DNA of 64,000 nucleotides from Apricaphanius iberus (taxonomy: Eukaryota; Chordata; Actinopteri; Cyprinodontiformes; Aphaniidae). Shown piece after piece: positions 1 through 9,928 of the stretch. Under the pieces are notes generated by a model, which saw only the letters and a program-made list of their open reading frames with translations, was not told the DNA's origin and searched no databases. The stretch lies in NCBI GenBank assembly GCA_028564705.1, contig JAPXFQ010001502.1, positions 1 through 64,000 on the forward strand. Direction: 5' to 3'. Numbering within the stretch: position 1 is the stretch's first letter; every line of letters starts with the position of its first letter. The position numbers and the translations under genes were made by a program.

Positions 1-11
1 ACTCTAAGAAA
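1..11 (+). repeat. Left terminal inverted repeat of the CACTA element
   Basis: ACTCTAAGAAA matches the complement of 9917-9927 exactly; the preceding C is outside the window. Confidence 0.55.
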
Positions 12-360
12 TAATTCAAGGACCCAGTAAATTTGACAGTAATATATAGGTATGTAAGCTTGATAAAACTGCTGAATACCATTATGAAGAGTATTTGATA
101 TGAATACATCAAAATTAATTAGTAAAACTCCAACAGGAACCTTTGTGTAAAATATACACATGTAAATTAAGTTTATTTCTCTGAAATAAAGCACTATTTG
201 ACTGACAGATTACATGGTTTAAATATTGATAATAATCACTGTATGCTTCAACAACATTTTTGAGAATACACTACGAACAGCATTAGTTTTAATAAGTCTA
301 ATTATTATAGAATACAACTCAATTTTATTTGAGACCTAACTTAACAACTTAAAAAAATCA

Positions 361-476
361 AGTAAAGAGAGCGGGAGTGACGTCGTCATTCTGTAACGGT
401 TCTGGGACAGAGCTGACCGAGAAGGATTACTGCTGGCAGACGGGCACAGCGGATTGAATTTCAACCTAACTCGACG
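361..476 (+). promoter_or_regulatory. CpG-bearing promoter and non-coding first exon of the transposon genes
   Basis: This short segment is richer in CpG than its AT-rich surroundings. It contains a cAMP-response-element-like TGACGTCGTCA at 378-388. It ends at a good splice donor (ACG|GTAAGT, donor at 477). It contains no useful ORF, so it is best read as 5' UTR. The transcription start is not determined. Confidence 0.45.
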
Positions 477-1589
477 GTAAGTAATTTTGAACATATTTAT
501 GATTTCTTATAAGCCTTCTTTGATACAGAAACCACTCTTGAGCATGGAATATCCGTTGGCAAGCATATCGCGACGTTACAGCTAGCTTAGCTGGTTAATT
601 TGCCTTGTTAGCATCTGAACAACTCAAGGCGATAAGTTGGCTATAGGCTTCTGACACGTGTAGCTCGAACATTTAATGTGTGTAACTGCAATATGTCTTG
701 CACATTTTAAGGTGGAGGTAGGTTTGGGAATAAAACCTAAAACATTTCGCACTGCCTAGTTAGCCATTGGCACCCATTTATAACCTTATCAAGATGCTTC
801 ACGGACTAGTTTGTCGGTTTCAGACTGGCACAGACACTAGCCGGGTGTACTTAAAAGCTCATTGGGCACCGATGCACCGCATTGTTTTTTGGCTGGTTAC
901 GAGTGAGTGCTAGAGTCAGTACGCGTCGGGTTCGGGCATTAGCACCCGCGGGTCGTCTGGTTTTAATTTGCAGGCCCGTTGAGAGCTCTAGACCGCTGTA
1001 AAACCGAAACAAAAAATAGCGGGAGGACATATGCAATTCAAAGTAATAATTTCTTTGAATTCAGGCTGGCAGTGCTTGAGCTGGCTGCCTTTTGGCGCTA
1101 AACGCCGACCCCATCCACCTGCACGAGGTGGTTTCGGTCGAAGAGGCACAGGACCCCCTCCCTCGGCTCTCGTCTCGAACTGTTTTTTTAATGTGTGCCT
1201 TATCGGCATGTATGGAAAGTAAACAATATTTAAAAAGTGTAAGCAATACGATAAAAATTGTAATTCATTGAGATTAAACTCGAGCAAAGAAATGACAAAA
1301 GTAATTAGCAATGTCGCCGAACTTCTCAGGCTGGTCTCTGTCCTAATTTCCAATGCAAGTCTCTGTTTCACTCACTGGAGCACTGAGTGCGTGCATTTCT
1401 GGTAGCCTTATTTTAAAAGTTCACAGGTAAAAAGACTATATCAACTAAAAAATGAATTATTCAAGCCAAATCTTGTTTTTATTCAGCAAAGCATGTAATT
1501 CATAGCGACTTAGGTTGTTATGGAAATAAATGCCATAAGCTTGTTGGTTTTATCATGCATTCAATATATTTTCAAAATTTGCTTTTCAG

Positions 1590-1622
1590 CATGGGTAACA
1601 ACTGACCAAGTAAAGAGAGTAG
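1590..1622 (+). other. Candidate second non-coding exon (33 nt) with a tiny upstream ORF
   Basis: TTTTCAG ends at 1589 and a GTAAG donor starts at 1623. The exon carries ATG GGT AAC AAC TGA, a four-codon upstream ORF. A third exon could open at 1720 after TTACAG and run into the transposase ATG at 1899. Supported by splice signals only. Confidence 0.35.
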
Positions 1623-1898
1623 GTAAGTTGTTTCTGTTTGATGATAGCAAAGCATTGCCTATATTTATCCCAAATTTTTTGTGCGAATATTGATGTTATG
1701 TGTTGTCCCTATGTTACAGAATGAATGTGGGAGCCACATGAATGCACATGTAAAGGAGAAAGATATAGGGAGGACGTGCAGCAAACGGCAGCACACCACA
1801 CTTGGACCCAGATCACCAAGGGAAAAAGAGTCACGTTATAATCTCCGCCCTGTGAGCCACTTGTGCACCCCATTTAACCCACAGTAAGGTAAAAGTGT

Positions 1899-3881
1899 AT
1901 GGAATGGCCGTGTAAGCTCTGCACATTTGTGGCATCATCAAAGGGGGGACTTCTTAAACACTATCGACTGAAACATGGACATTTTGGTCATGGACATTTT
2001 CTGCCTTGTATTCACTTGAGCTGTCCATGTTCCTTTAAAACTTGGGGTGGTTTGCGTACACACTTGTGTAGAGCTCACAAATCAGAGGAATCTGAAAATC
2101 AACGCGATGTGATAGCTTTTAAATGTAAAATTTGTGACTCATGCTTTCCAAATACAAAAGACTATTTTAAACACATTAACTCTCATCTGAAACGACTAGA
2201 AACAATAGTGTGTGTGTTTGATGGTTGTGAGTTCAAAACAAACATATATGGCACATATGCTACTCACAGAAGTCGAAAGCACCAATCTTTCTCATGTGAT
2301 GACTTAAAGACTGATGTGATTGTAAAACTTCCTATTTCTACAAGTGTTCAACATAATGAAAGCCATTTTTCATCAGTGGAATCAATTAGTGATGTGGAAT
2401 TGGATACTACTGTAGATTTGGATTGCGAAGGACAAACAAAGGCATTTGTGGAAGTAATAGGTTCTCTCTTGTTGAAATTAGAAAGCATTTATAATGTCAC
2501 AGGTAAATGTTTAGATGACTTGGTGGAACAGCTCCAGTTTATTTGTGCATCATCATCGCAATACATTCCAAATTTAGTGAAAAACATTTTGACACAGAAT
2601 AACTGCACTGTTGACGAAAGTGTTATCAGTGAGTTAGTTGAAAAATTACAATTCTGTAATCCTCTAACTAAAGCTTTTGATCCTGATGGTCCTTTTCATT
2701 CTCAGTATAAGAGGAGGAAATACTTTAAAGAAAACTTCCATTTTATTGAACCAGTTGAATATATATTTGATTCACTGGACAGTTCTTCTTTTCAATATGT
2801 GCCCATTCTACAGTCCTTACAGCAACTATTAAACAATAAAGATATTGTAAGTAAAATACTGACAAGACATTCTGGCAATGCATCACAGCTTTCATCCTTT
2901 CGAGACGGCGAATATTTCAAGTTAAATGCGTTTCTCACAGATAGGGAGCTAAGAATTTCACTTATACTTTATGTGGATGATTTCGAAATATGTAATCCAC
3001 TTGGAACCTCACGGAAAAAACATAAAGTGACTGCCGTGTATTGGGTACTAGCAGATGTGCCATCAGAATTGAGATCCCAATTAACATCAATTAATTTGGC
3101 ACTTCTTTGCAAAGCTAATGATGTTAAAAAATTTGGCTATGAAACTGTCCTGAAACCTCTCTTGAAGGACCTCATTACATTAGAGGAAGAAGGTATTTTT
3201 TTCCCTGCCAGTGGCAAAAATATCAGAGGAACAGTTTTTTGTGTTTCAGCGGATAACCTTGGTGCTCATTCTTTGAGTGGCCTGGTGGAAAGTTTTACTG
3301 GGCATTACATATGTAGATTTTGTATTGGGGACCATTCAGACTTCCAGAAAAAAGAGGTGCATTCTGGGTTTTTTCCACCAAGAACAAAGGAGAATTATAC
3401 TTCACACGTTCAATCTGTAAACGAAAACCCTGATCTCCTACATTGTTACGGTGTAAAGAAGGTTTGTCCCTTAACAGAAAAATTGAAGCATTTCCATTTT
3501 GTGACAGGGTACCCACCAGATGTGCTCCATGACCTCTTGGAAGGAATAATACCTTTAGAGTTGGCACTTTGTTTTAACTTGTTTGTAAAAAAGCAGTATT
3601 TCAGTCTTTTACAACTGAACAATTTAATTGCTGAGTTTCCATATAATTGGACTGATAAAACTGACCGCCCCCAACCCATCCCACTAAATCTTTCTTCTCG
3701 CAGATCTATTGGTGGAAACGCACACGAGAATTGGACACTACTGAGATTATTGCCATTTATAATTGGTGCAAAGGTGCCATTCAGTGATCCAGCATGGCAA
3801 GTTCTCATGACATTAAAAGATATTACTGAACTCGTGGTATCCCCTATTCATACCGAGGACAGTAATAAGTTATCTCGATAA
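1899..3881 (+). CDS. CACTA/EnSpm-like zinc-finger transposase, N-terminal and catalytic part
   Basis: This 660-residue open frame would cut and paste the element by DDE chemistry in the nucleus. Four C2H2 fingers lie at residues 5-26 (C5, C8, H21, H26), 37-60, 76-96 and 105-128, presumably for binding the element ends. The later part resembles the plant CACTA transposase family (Transposase_21). It has LYVDDFEICNPLG near residue 358, SADNLGAHS near 450 followed by a C-x2-C knuckle, and PPDVLHDLLEG near 540. These supply the likely catalytic acidic residues, but the exact triad is inferred. The frame ends too early. The next 200 residues continue in the +1 frame from about 3865, so this copy has a single-base frameshift. 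The start is the first ATG in frame before the first finger. The same protein type is common in fish genomes as an uncharacterised gene. Confidence 0.72.
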   Translation: MEWPCKLCTFVASSKGGLLKHYRLKHGHFGHGHFLPCIHLSCPCSFKTWGGLRTHLCRAHKSEESENQRDVIAFKCKICDSCFPNTKDYFKHINSHLKRLETIVCVFDGCEFKTNIYGTYATHRSRKHQSFSCDDLKTDVIVKLPISTSVQHNESHFSSVESISDVELDTTVDLDCEGQTKAFVEVIGSLLLKLESIYNVTGKCLDDLVEQLQFICASSSQYIPNLVKNILTQNNCTVDESVISELVEKLQFCNPLTKAFDPDGPFHSQYKRRKYFKENFHFIEPVEYIFDSLDSSSFQYVPILQSLQQLLNNKDIVSKILTRHSGNASQLSSFRDGEYFKLNAFLTDRELRISLILYVDDFEICNPLGTSRKKHKVTAVYWVLADVPSELRSQLTSINLALLCKANDVKKFGYETVLKPLLKDLITLEEEGIFFPASGKNIRGTVFCVSADNLGAHSLSGLVESFTGHYICRFCIGDHSDFQKKEVHSGFFPPRTKENYTSHVQSVNENPDLLHCYGVKKVCPLTEKLKHFHFVTGYPPDVLHDLLEGIIPLELALCFNLFVKKQYFSLLQLNNLIAEFPYNWTDKTDRPQPIPLNLSSRRSIGGNAHENWTLLRLLPFIIGAKVPFSDPAWQVLMTLKDITELVVSPIHTEDSNKLSR

Positions 3882-3909
3882 ACTGATATCTGAACATCGC
3901 CATAGACTG

Positions 3910-4560
3910 TTGGAAGTCTTTCCTGATTTTAAGTTAACTCCTAAGTTCCATTTTTTGGAACATTATCCAGATCTGATAAAATGCTTTGGACCTTTGGTTT
4001 GTATCTGGACTATGCGCTTTGAGGCAAAGCATAGTTGTTTCAAGCGTATTGTTAGACACACAAACAGTTTCAGAAACATTCTACTCAGTCTCACCACAAA
4101 GCACCAAATGATGATGTCATATCATTTACATGCTGATGCTTTGAAACCTGCATTATGTGTGAGTAAAGTAACTACTATTCCATTGGCATTGCTGCATGAC
4201 GAAATACAGGAATCCTTTAAAAAGCTACATCCAACACAAACCACAGTGGATCTGACAAATGCACTGTCATATCATGGAACCAGATACTCAGCTGGGATGA
4301 TTTTGCCTCATGGATCTACTGGTGGTCTACCCGATTTTGTGGAAATTTCACAAATTGTGATTGTAGGCAGTGATCTTAATTTCATTGTTAAGTTGCTTAA
4401 CAGTTGGTATTATGAACATTTTAGGGGGTTTGTTGTGGAGCACTCTGGGAAGGTGACACTGCTGCACATACAGCAACTTAGTGATACATACCCCCTGGCA
4501 GCATACTGTGTGGGAGGGAAACGCATGGTCAGTTTAAAAAGACACATTATTGTCCAGTAG
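3910..4560 (+). pseudogene. C-terminal part of the same transposase, out of frame
   Basis: This 216-residue frame has no ATG of its own. Read upstream in the same frame, the coding match extends to about 3862 and joins the preceding ORF at the stretch GACAGTAATAAG (3858-3869). The segment LISEHRHRLLEVFPDFKL and the following WTMRFEAKHS block belong to the same fish transposase family as I remember it. It stops with TAG at 4558-4560 and a second TAG at 4561-4563, followed directly by a GTAAAA splice-donor-like site. A sequencing indel could also explain the shift. Confidence 0.62.
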
Positions 4561-4635
4561 TAGGTAAAAAAGCTAAAAGCATCAACTGTACAGCAATCAT
4601 ACTCTGATTTCCAGTTGTGAATTGTTTTCATACAG

Positions 4636-7600
4636 ATGGACCCTGTTGTTGTGAAGGTGATTATAGATCATCACAGTGAGAAGCTCACACTATCATCCGG
4701 GATCCCAGACACAGTGGAGCAATTGCACAAGACTGTAAAGGACACTTTCCAGATCCATGAGGAATTCACCCTCCATTACTTTGATGAGGACTTTGGAGAT
4801 TTCTTCACAATTCATTCTACTAACGAGGTTAAACATAAGGGAACAATCAAGGTGGTCACTATTCCATCCATAGTGCTCTCATTAGCAACACCGGAGACTG
4901 AAAATGTGGCAGACGGTGTGAGTGATACTTCCAGTTTGACTTCAAAAACGCTGTCATCACAGTCATCCTCTAGTTCTGCAGACTACCAGTCAGATGGCAC
5001 ATCTTCGGTGTCATCACAAGGCACTGTGTTATTAAGCCCTGAAAGGGCATTTTGGCCAAGTGAAATTCAAATTCCAAGTTTTTCAGTTGCAACAGAGGCA
5101 GTACTGAGGAATGCGAATGAACAGTTTTTGAAAAGTGGAACTGTCATCAACAACCCCCAGGTCAGGTATGAAATAATGGAAAGGCTGGCAGATTACATGT
5201 ACAGTTACACTGCCTATCCCACAGGCCTTCAGGTTGGACAGGTTGCAGAGGCCTTAGTCCAAAAACACCCATGTCTAACAGAACCTGGAAGTCGCAACGG
5301 ATGGATTGGATGGATGTACAGCCTAAAATACAAAATGGGGAATTATAGGTCCAAGTTGAGAAATCTTGGATTTCCTGAAGTTACGTGCAATTCTCTCAAA
5401 AACAAGCGTCCTGGTGAGAGAAAACCAGCCCAAAATGTTAAAAAAGCACGCAAAGGGGAAGTGATGTATCTCCCACATTATCCTTCAGGTGAAAGGAGTG
5501 AACACCAAGAGGAAAAGCGGCTCGAAATTCTGTCTGAATTAAAGAAGAGAGAGAGGGCAACCGTCAATGAATTGATGTCCAGCACTTTTGCTCATCGAAG
5601 ACAGGATGTTGTTAGTCTTCAACTGAGCATCCAAGAGATCAAGGAAAGGTGGCCTGCCTTGTTCGATGTGTCACAGGTGAGAAAATCTAATTTCTCCAAC
5701 ACGTTTTCACACAAATACACCTTGGGCAGAGGAGTCCAAAATCCAGAAATTGTATTTAAATCTAAGTTTGGAAATTGTCCCTCTTCCTTTTTTGTCTTTC
5801 TTTTTTTCAGGTCAACGCTGAGTTCCATCGAATTACCACCGTAAAACTTGAGGCAAAATTCATGTTCATGTTGGACCACTACACCCCTAAACTGCTTGCC
5901 ATCTTCCAAGCCAAGAAAGGTGCTGCTGGAGACAGACATCGTACAGAAATGAATATTCTACTCCAGGTATTTCAGTTTACTCCTCTGTTGAGATGCTTCT
6001 TTCCCTCACCTGTCTTATCACCACTCTTTTCTCTTCTAAACCCAATTTACTTCTAAAATCACTGACTCTTCCGTACTCTCACATTCAACACAAGATCATA
6101 TGCCTCATGCAGCCTTGATTCCACCAGTGTTCCTCAATCTCCTCTAACTTACTTCATATGCAACATGCCCTCTCCACATTATAGCTCCTCTACCCATCTG
6201 CCTACCACACTGTTTAATAGAAATTGCAGTATTTTACCAACTGCTTCACTAAATTGTTTACTTTTTTAAGTGTAGTCAAATCTGTTATATTTTAAGTAAA
6301 GGGGCCAAAATAGCCACTGAGGGGGACTGCTGAATCTTGTCAGCTGTTTAAGTACATTTTCTCTTTAATAGAGTGGAATTCCCATAGAGAAAACCAGAGA
6401 AGTTGTCATCCGATGTCTCATTGATCACCTCGGCGAAGATGTGCGTGCCTTGATCAAGGAGTTTGAGGTGAGTGCAATAGATGACATTCAGTATTCTCCA
6501 CACAGTAATCTGTAAATTTGAAAGTGTTTCCACTGTATACATAGTCAGCTATAACAACTTTTGATTGTCACTTTGACTTTTTGTGTCTATTGGAAATACT
6601 GCAATATTAGTCTTGTTGCTTATATCCATATTAGTTTGGATTTTACAAATAATACACCAAATATTAAGGATCGACCAATATATTGGGCCGATATTTGCGT
6701 TTTTATTTGTAGTGGTATCGGCCGACACTAGTAGATATCGACCCGATACCAAAAAATCCAGGACCAGTATCACTAATGCTAACACCAACACGTTTTCCTT
6801 TTATATTTCAGTCATTAAATGATTCTGCCTTTAATTATTGATCATGATTCTGATCATAATAAAACACAGAACAAAGATTGTTGCTGGAATTTGGTCCATC
6901 TGTGAACAGGAAGTTTATGGACTGATTGAAGTAATTAAAGGAACAGTTCAGATTGAACTTCAGAGACATATGGTTTCGCACACTGGAAATTTCACAAGAA
7001 CAATTTGAATTATTAAATAAAAAAATGGATTCCATTGATTTAATGTTAGTGTTGGAAATTATTTTTGAATTTAGGGAGTTGTACATTTCTATCTCATTGC
7101 AAAAGTTTACTGTTTGAGGTGCTGCTAAGCCTGGGAACTCCCTGAATTTTTCTTGTTGTATTAAGCACTTTAAAGTGAAGATAAAGCAGCATTTCAGTTT
7201 ATTTAAGTTGATTGAATTTATTGATAAAAGTCAGGTTCCCATTTTCTTTATTATAAATTTCAGTTAACTAATGATCTGCTGCTTAGCTCCTTGTGATTAT
7301 TGATCAATAATAAACATGCTGAACAGCATTTAAACTAAGATAATTGTTGGAGTCTGTATTTCAAATTTTCAGCTAAGAAAAGTTTGTTTGTTTTTTTTTG
7401 CTGCAAATGAATATCTGTTCTAAATACCAGTTAGCGGCTTCCATGATTACTCATAATTGGTATCAGTCCTAGAAAAACCATATTGGTCGACCTCTACCAA
7501 ATATTATCTGAGTTGAAAGTAATTCCATATTGGCGTGACATTCGGTTCAAATCAGTTTTATTTATATAGTGCCACTTAACAACGTGTTTTCTGCAGAGAG

Positions 7601-8224
7601 GACATCTTCACAGATATAGTTTCATTTCAATAGTTTCTATTGGTCAAAAAACACTGCCACACTGACATTGTCCAAAAAAAAACTATGCAAACTATGAGAA
7701 TATGCATGGATATCTTCATCAGTGGTGAAGTCAGTATAATTATTCTAATTATTGTTATCATTTGCATGTGTCTGTTCACATCATTCAAATTTGTCATATA
7801 TGCTAATTAAAATAATAGAAAACTGATGTTTGACGTTTGTATCGCTGATTTATGTTATTTCTTTTGGTGACATCCTGCTTGCTATAACCGATTTCCTCTA
7901 CAATGTTTACAGAATTTTGATGATTCAGCCATTAATGTGGAAGAAGAGCTGGCAGCAGAGACGATGGCTCTGTACCTCCTGCGTGGTGAAGATGGACAAG
8001 TCAGGGATGTAGGGATCGTCATTGAGGGTTCCATCGTACTCAACCACCTTGGGGATCTCAGCAGAGCATGCTGCTACTTGCTTGGACTAACTTATGCCTT
8101 GGACCTCAAATACCCCAAAACTCTGAAATACATTTTTGAAGTATTTCAAAAGATGCTCGTTGAAGTGGATGCCGGAAACTTGTCAACAAAGGTGCAACGA
8201 CTGAAAAACTATGTAATGATCTAG
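4636..8224 (+). CDS. PB1-domain protein (SAMD3-like family), second gene of the transposon
   Basis: Four coding exons fit perfectly in phase 0: 4636-5676, 5811-5966, 6372-6467 and 7913-8224. They total 533 or 534 residues. All introns are GT-AG. Residues 5-76 form a PB1-like ubiquitin fold with an acidic OPCA-type stretch [10 protein letters not shown] at 48-57, a protein-protein interaction module. A Ser/Thr-rich linker (93-131) follows, then a conserved-looking helical body. Many fish proteins with this layout are named 'sterile alpha motif domain-containing protein 3-like', though I see no clear SAM domain here. The ATG sits immediately after an acceptor (TTTTCATACAG, ends 4635), so the message must be spliced to start here. 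It could use the donor right after the transposase stop or the first exon at 476. Unlike the transposase, no break is seen. Its role in transposition is unknown. Confidence 0.75.
6665..7496. mobile_element. Non-autonomous hAT element in intron 3 of the PB1 gene
   Basis: The ends are TAAGGATCGACCAATAT on the left and ATATTGGTCGACCTCTA on the right, which are imperfect inverted repeats. They are flanked by a perfect 8-bp duplication CCAAATAT (6657-6664 and 7497-7504), the hAT signature. No transposase frame is visible inside the 832 bp. Confidence 0.8.
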
Positions 8225-8948
8225 CTGTCTGTGGGGTAGATGAGCACAGATGAGACTCATACCCAACTGAACCATGCGTGTAAGGCGCAAAACTGACTGT
8301 ACCCTCAGTAAATACTGAGGTTCTTCTGGACAGAAACTGGGGACATTCTGTGGTTTTATTTCGCCAAACCACCCCTAGATGTTGTCTGACTGATTGCATC
8401 ATCTGATGTTATTTTGATTTTACATTTACATTTTTCATTAATATGCATTTTATTTTTTTCTTTCATCATTTCTGGGAGGCATGGGGCAATTTATGAGTTT
8501 TGAGTTAAGGGTTTTGAGGCAGTTTCACCAGAAGTGACTTGAATGCTAGTTTAATGCAGTTTTCTTTTCTTGTTTTTTTTTCAGTTTTATGAAAAATGCA
8601 AGTATTTAAAAAAAAAAAAAATTCAGGTGTTTAAAACAGCACAAGAGATGACCAAATGTGTTGTCATATCTAAATGTGAAGCCAAATATGCTTTGGAGAT
8701 GATTTTGTTCTTGTGTCACAGATTGTGATGGGCCCAGCTACAAGTCATCAGTGTCTTTAGTTTGAAGATAACCCTTTGTATTGTTATGCATCTTTAATAT
8801 TGAACTTTTCTTTTTTTTTTTCTCAAGGCCATTTGGCAAGAAGCCTTTTAGTTCAGAGGCTTTTGATCTTGGGTATCCTGAATTGCCTTTCTTGTTAACA
8901 GCTTTGAATGTGCTGCACTTTATTGTGTCCTCATAACTTGATTGTTAA
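8225..8948 (+). other. Probable 3' UTR and flank of the PB1 gene
   Basis: No coding frame. The stretch is T-rich with A and T homopolymers. The first clear AATAAA after the stop is at about 9496, beyond the MITE. Confidence 0.35.
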
Positions 8949-9280
8949 AGGGACACACCACCATTTGGGCAAATATGCTCATTTTCTAACTCCCCTCGAG
9001 TTAAACAATTGAGTTTTACCTTTCCCCTGTTCATCCAGCCGTTCTCTGGTGACCCCATTTGTGGCTTTAGCTTAGCATGAATCATTGAATTGGATTAGAC
9101 CATTAGCAATTAGCATTAGGTGCTAATGGTCTAATCCGATTCAATGATTCATGCTAAGCTAAAGCCACAAATGGGGTCACCAGAGAACGGCTGGATGAAC
9201 AGGGGAAAGGTAAAACTCAATTGATTAACTCGAGGAGAGGTGGAAAATGAGCATATTTGTCCAAACGGTGGTGTGTCCCT
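8949..9280. mobile_element. Palindromic TTAA-flanked MITE
   Basis: Two 160-bp arms (8949-9108 and 9121-9280) are near-perfect inverted copies around a 12-base loop. The ends are AGGGACACACC and GGTGTGTCCCT. TTAA flanks both sides (8945-8948 and 9281-9284), the target site of piggyBac and Kolobok elements. There is no coding capacity. Which of the two superfamilies moved it is not determined. Confidence 0.85.
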
Positions 9281-9668
9281 TTAAGAGAGACAGACAGACA
9301 TATTGAGTTAAATGTTGGTTGGTGATGGTTCAGAGGGGGGAAAAAAAAGTTGAACCGATCATTTGATATAGCTCGAGTTTTTGTGGAGAAGTTTCCTAGC
9401 CAAGTGTTTTGAATTCTTTATTGAAATGCACTTTCATATGTAAGGTATGTGCCTAACTGGGAAAAAAAGTCATTTTCTGTGGAAAAAATGTTTAAAATAA
9501 AGTTTAATGTTTTGTGAGATCTTGGTCATATTTGTAGTACTCTACTGAATATCCTAAAATCAAATACGACATAGTGAATTAAGTTTAAAAAATCATTCAG
9601 CGCAACAAAATTTTTTTAGTAAGTCTTTTGCCAATTTACAATTCTCTCTTACAAATGTCTTCAATTAT

Positions 9669-9814
9669 ATTTACTCAGTTTCTTTAGTGCTTTCTACTCA
9701 CATTGTTCTATATGGTTTACACAGTATTTCAGTTACATTTACTCAAATTTATGTGGTATTTGTACCAAGTCAAATCATTCAGATGTAATTGAAAATATTA
9801 CTTAGATTTACTCA
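9669..9814 (+). repeat. Three copies of ATTTACTCA near the right end of the CACTA element
   Basis: Exact copies lie at 9669-9677, 9737-9745 and 9806-9814. Short subterminal repeats that bind transposase are typical of CACTA elements; that role here is inferred. Confidence 0.4.
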
Positions 9815-9916
9815 TTACTCACTTTTGTTTAAACAGATTTGAGAGCTTTCAAATCAACTCAATATTTTTAAGTGTAAAAATGTTACACTAATTAAATTAA
9901 GTATAAGGCTGTATTT

Positions 9917-9928
9917 TTTCTTAGAGTG
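9917..9928 (-). repeat. Right terminal inverted repeat of the CACTA element
   Basis: The complement reads CACTCTAAGAAA, the mirror of the first bases of the window. Confidence 0.58.

Larger units (their letters stand above)
1..9928 (+). mobile_element. CACTA/EnSpm-type DNA transposon, nearly complete
   Basis: The first 11 bases (ACTCTAAGAAA) are repeated in inverted form at 9917-9928, where the complement reads CACTCTAAGAAA. CACTA-superfamily elements end in CACT(A/G/C) followed by an A-rich stretch, so the left C should lie just outside the window. Between the ends are a DDE transposase with zinc fingers and a second, spliced PB1-domain gene, both on the + strand. CACTA elements elsewhere also tend to carry two genes. 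The motif ATTTACTCA recurs near the right end, as subterminal repeats do. A 3-bp duplication would be TGA at 9929-9931, but the left copy cannot be seen. The link between ends and genes is inferred. Confidence 0.62.

Noticed and set aside
1681..1887. 68-codon frame upstream of the transposase
   Set aside because: It begins before the likely exon 3 acceptor and shows no domain; better read as 5' UTR.
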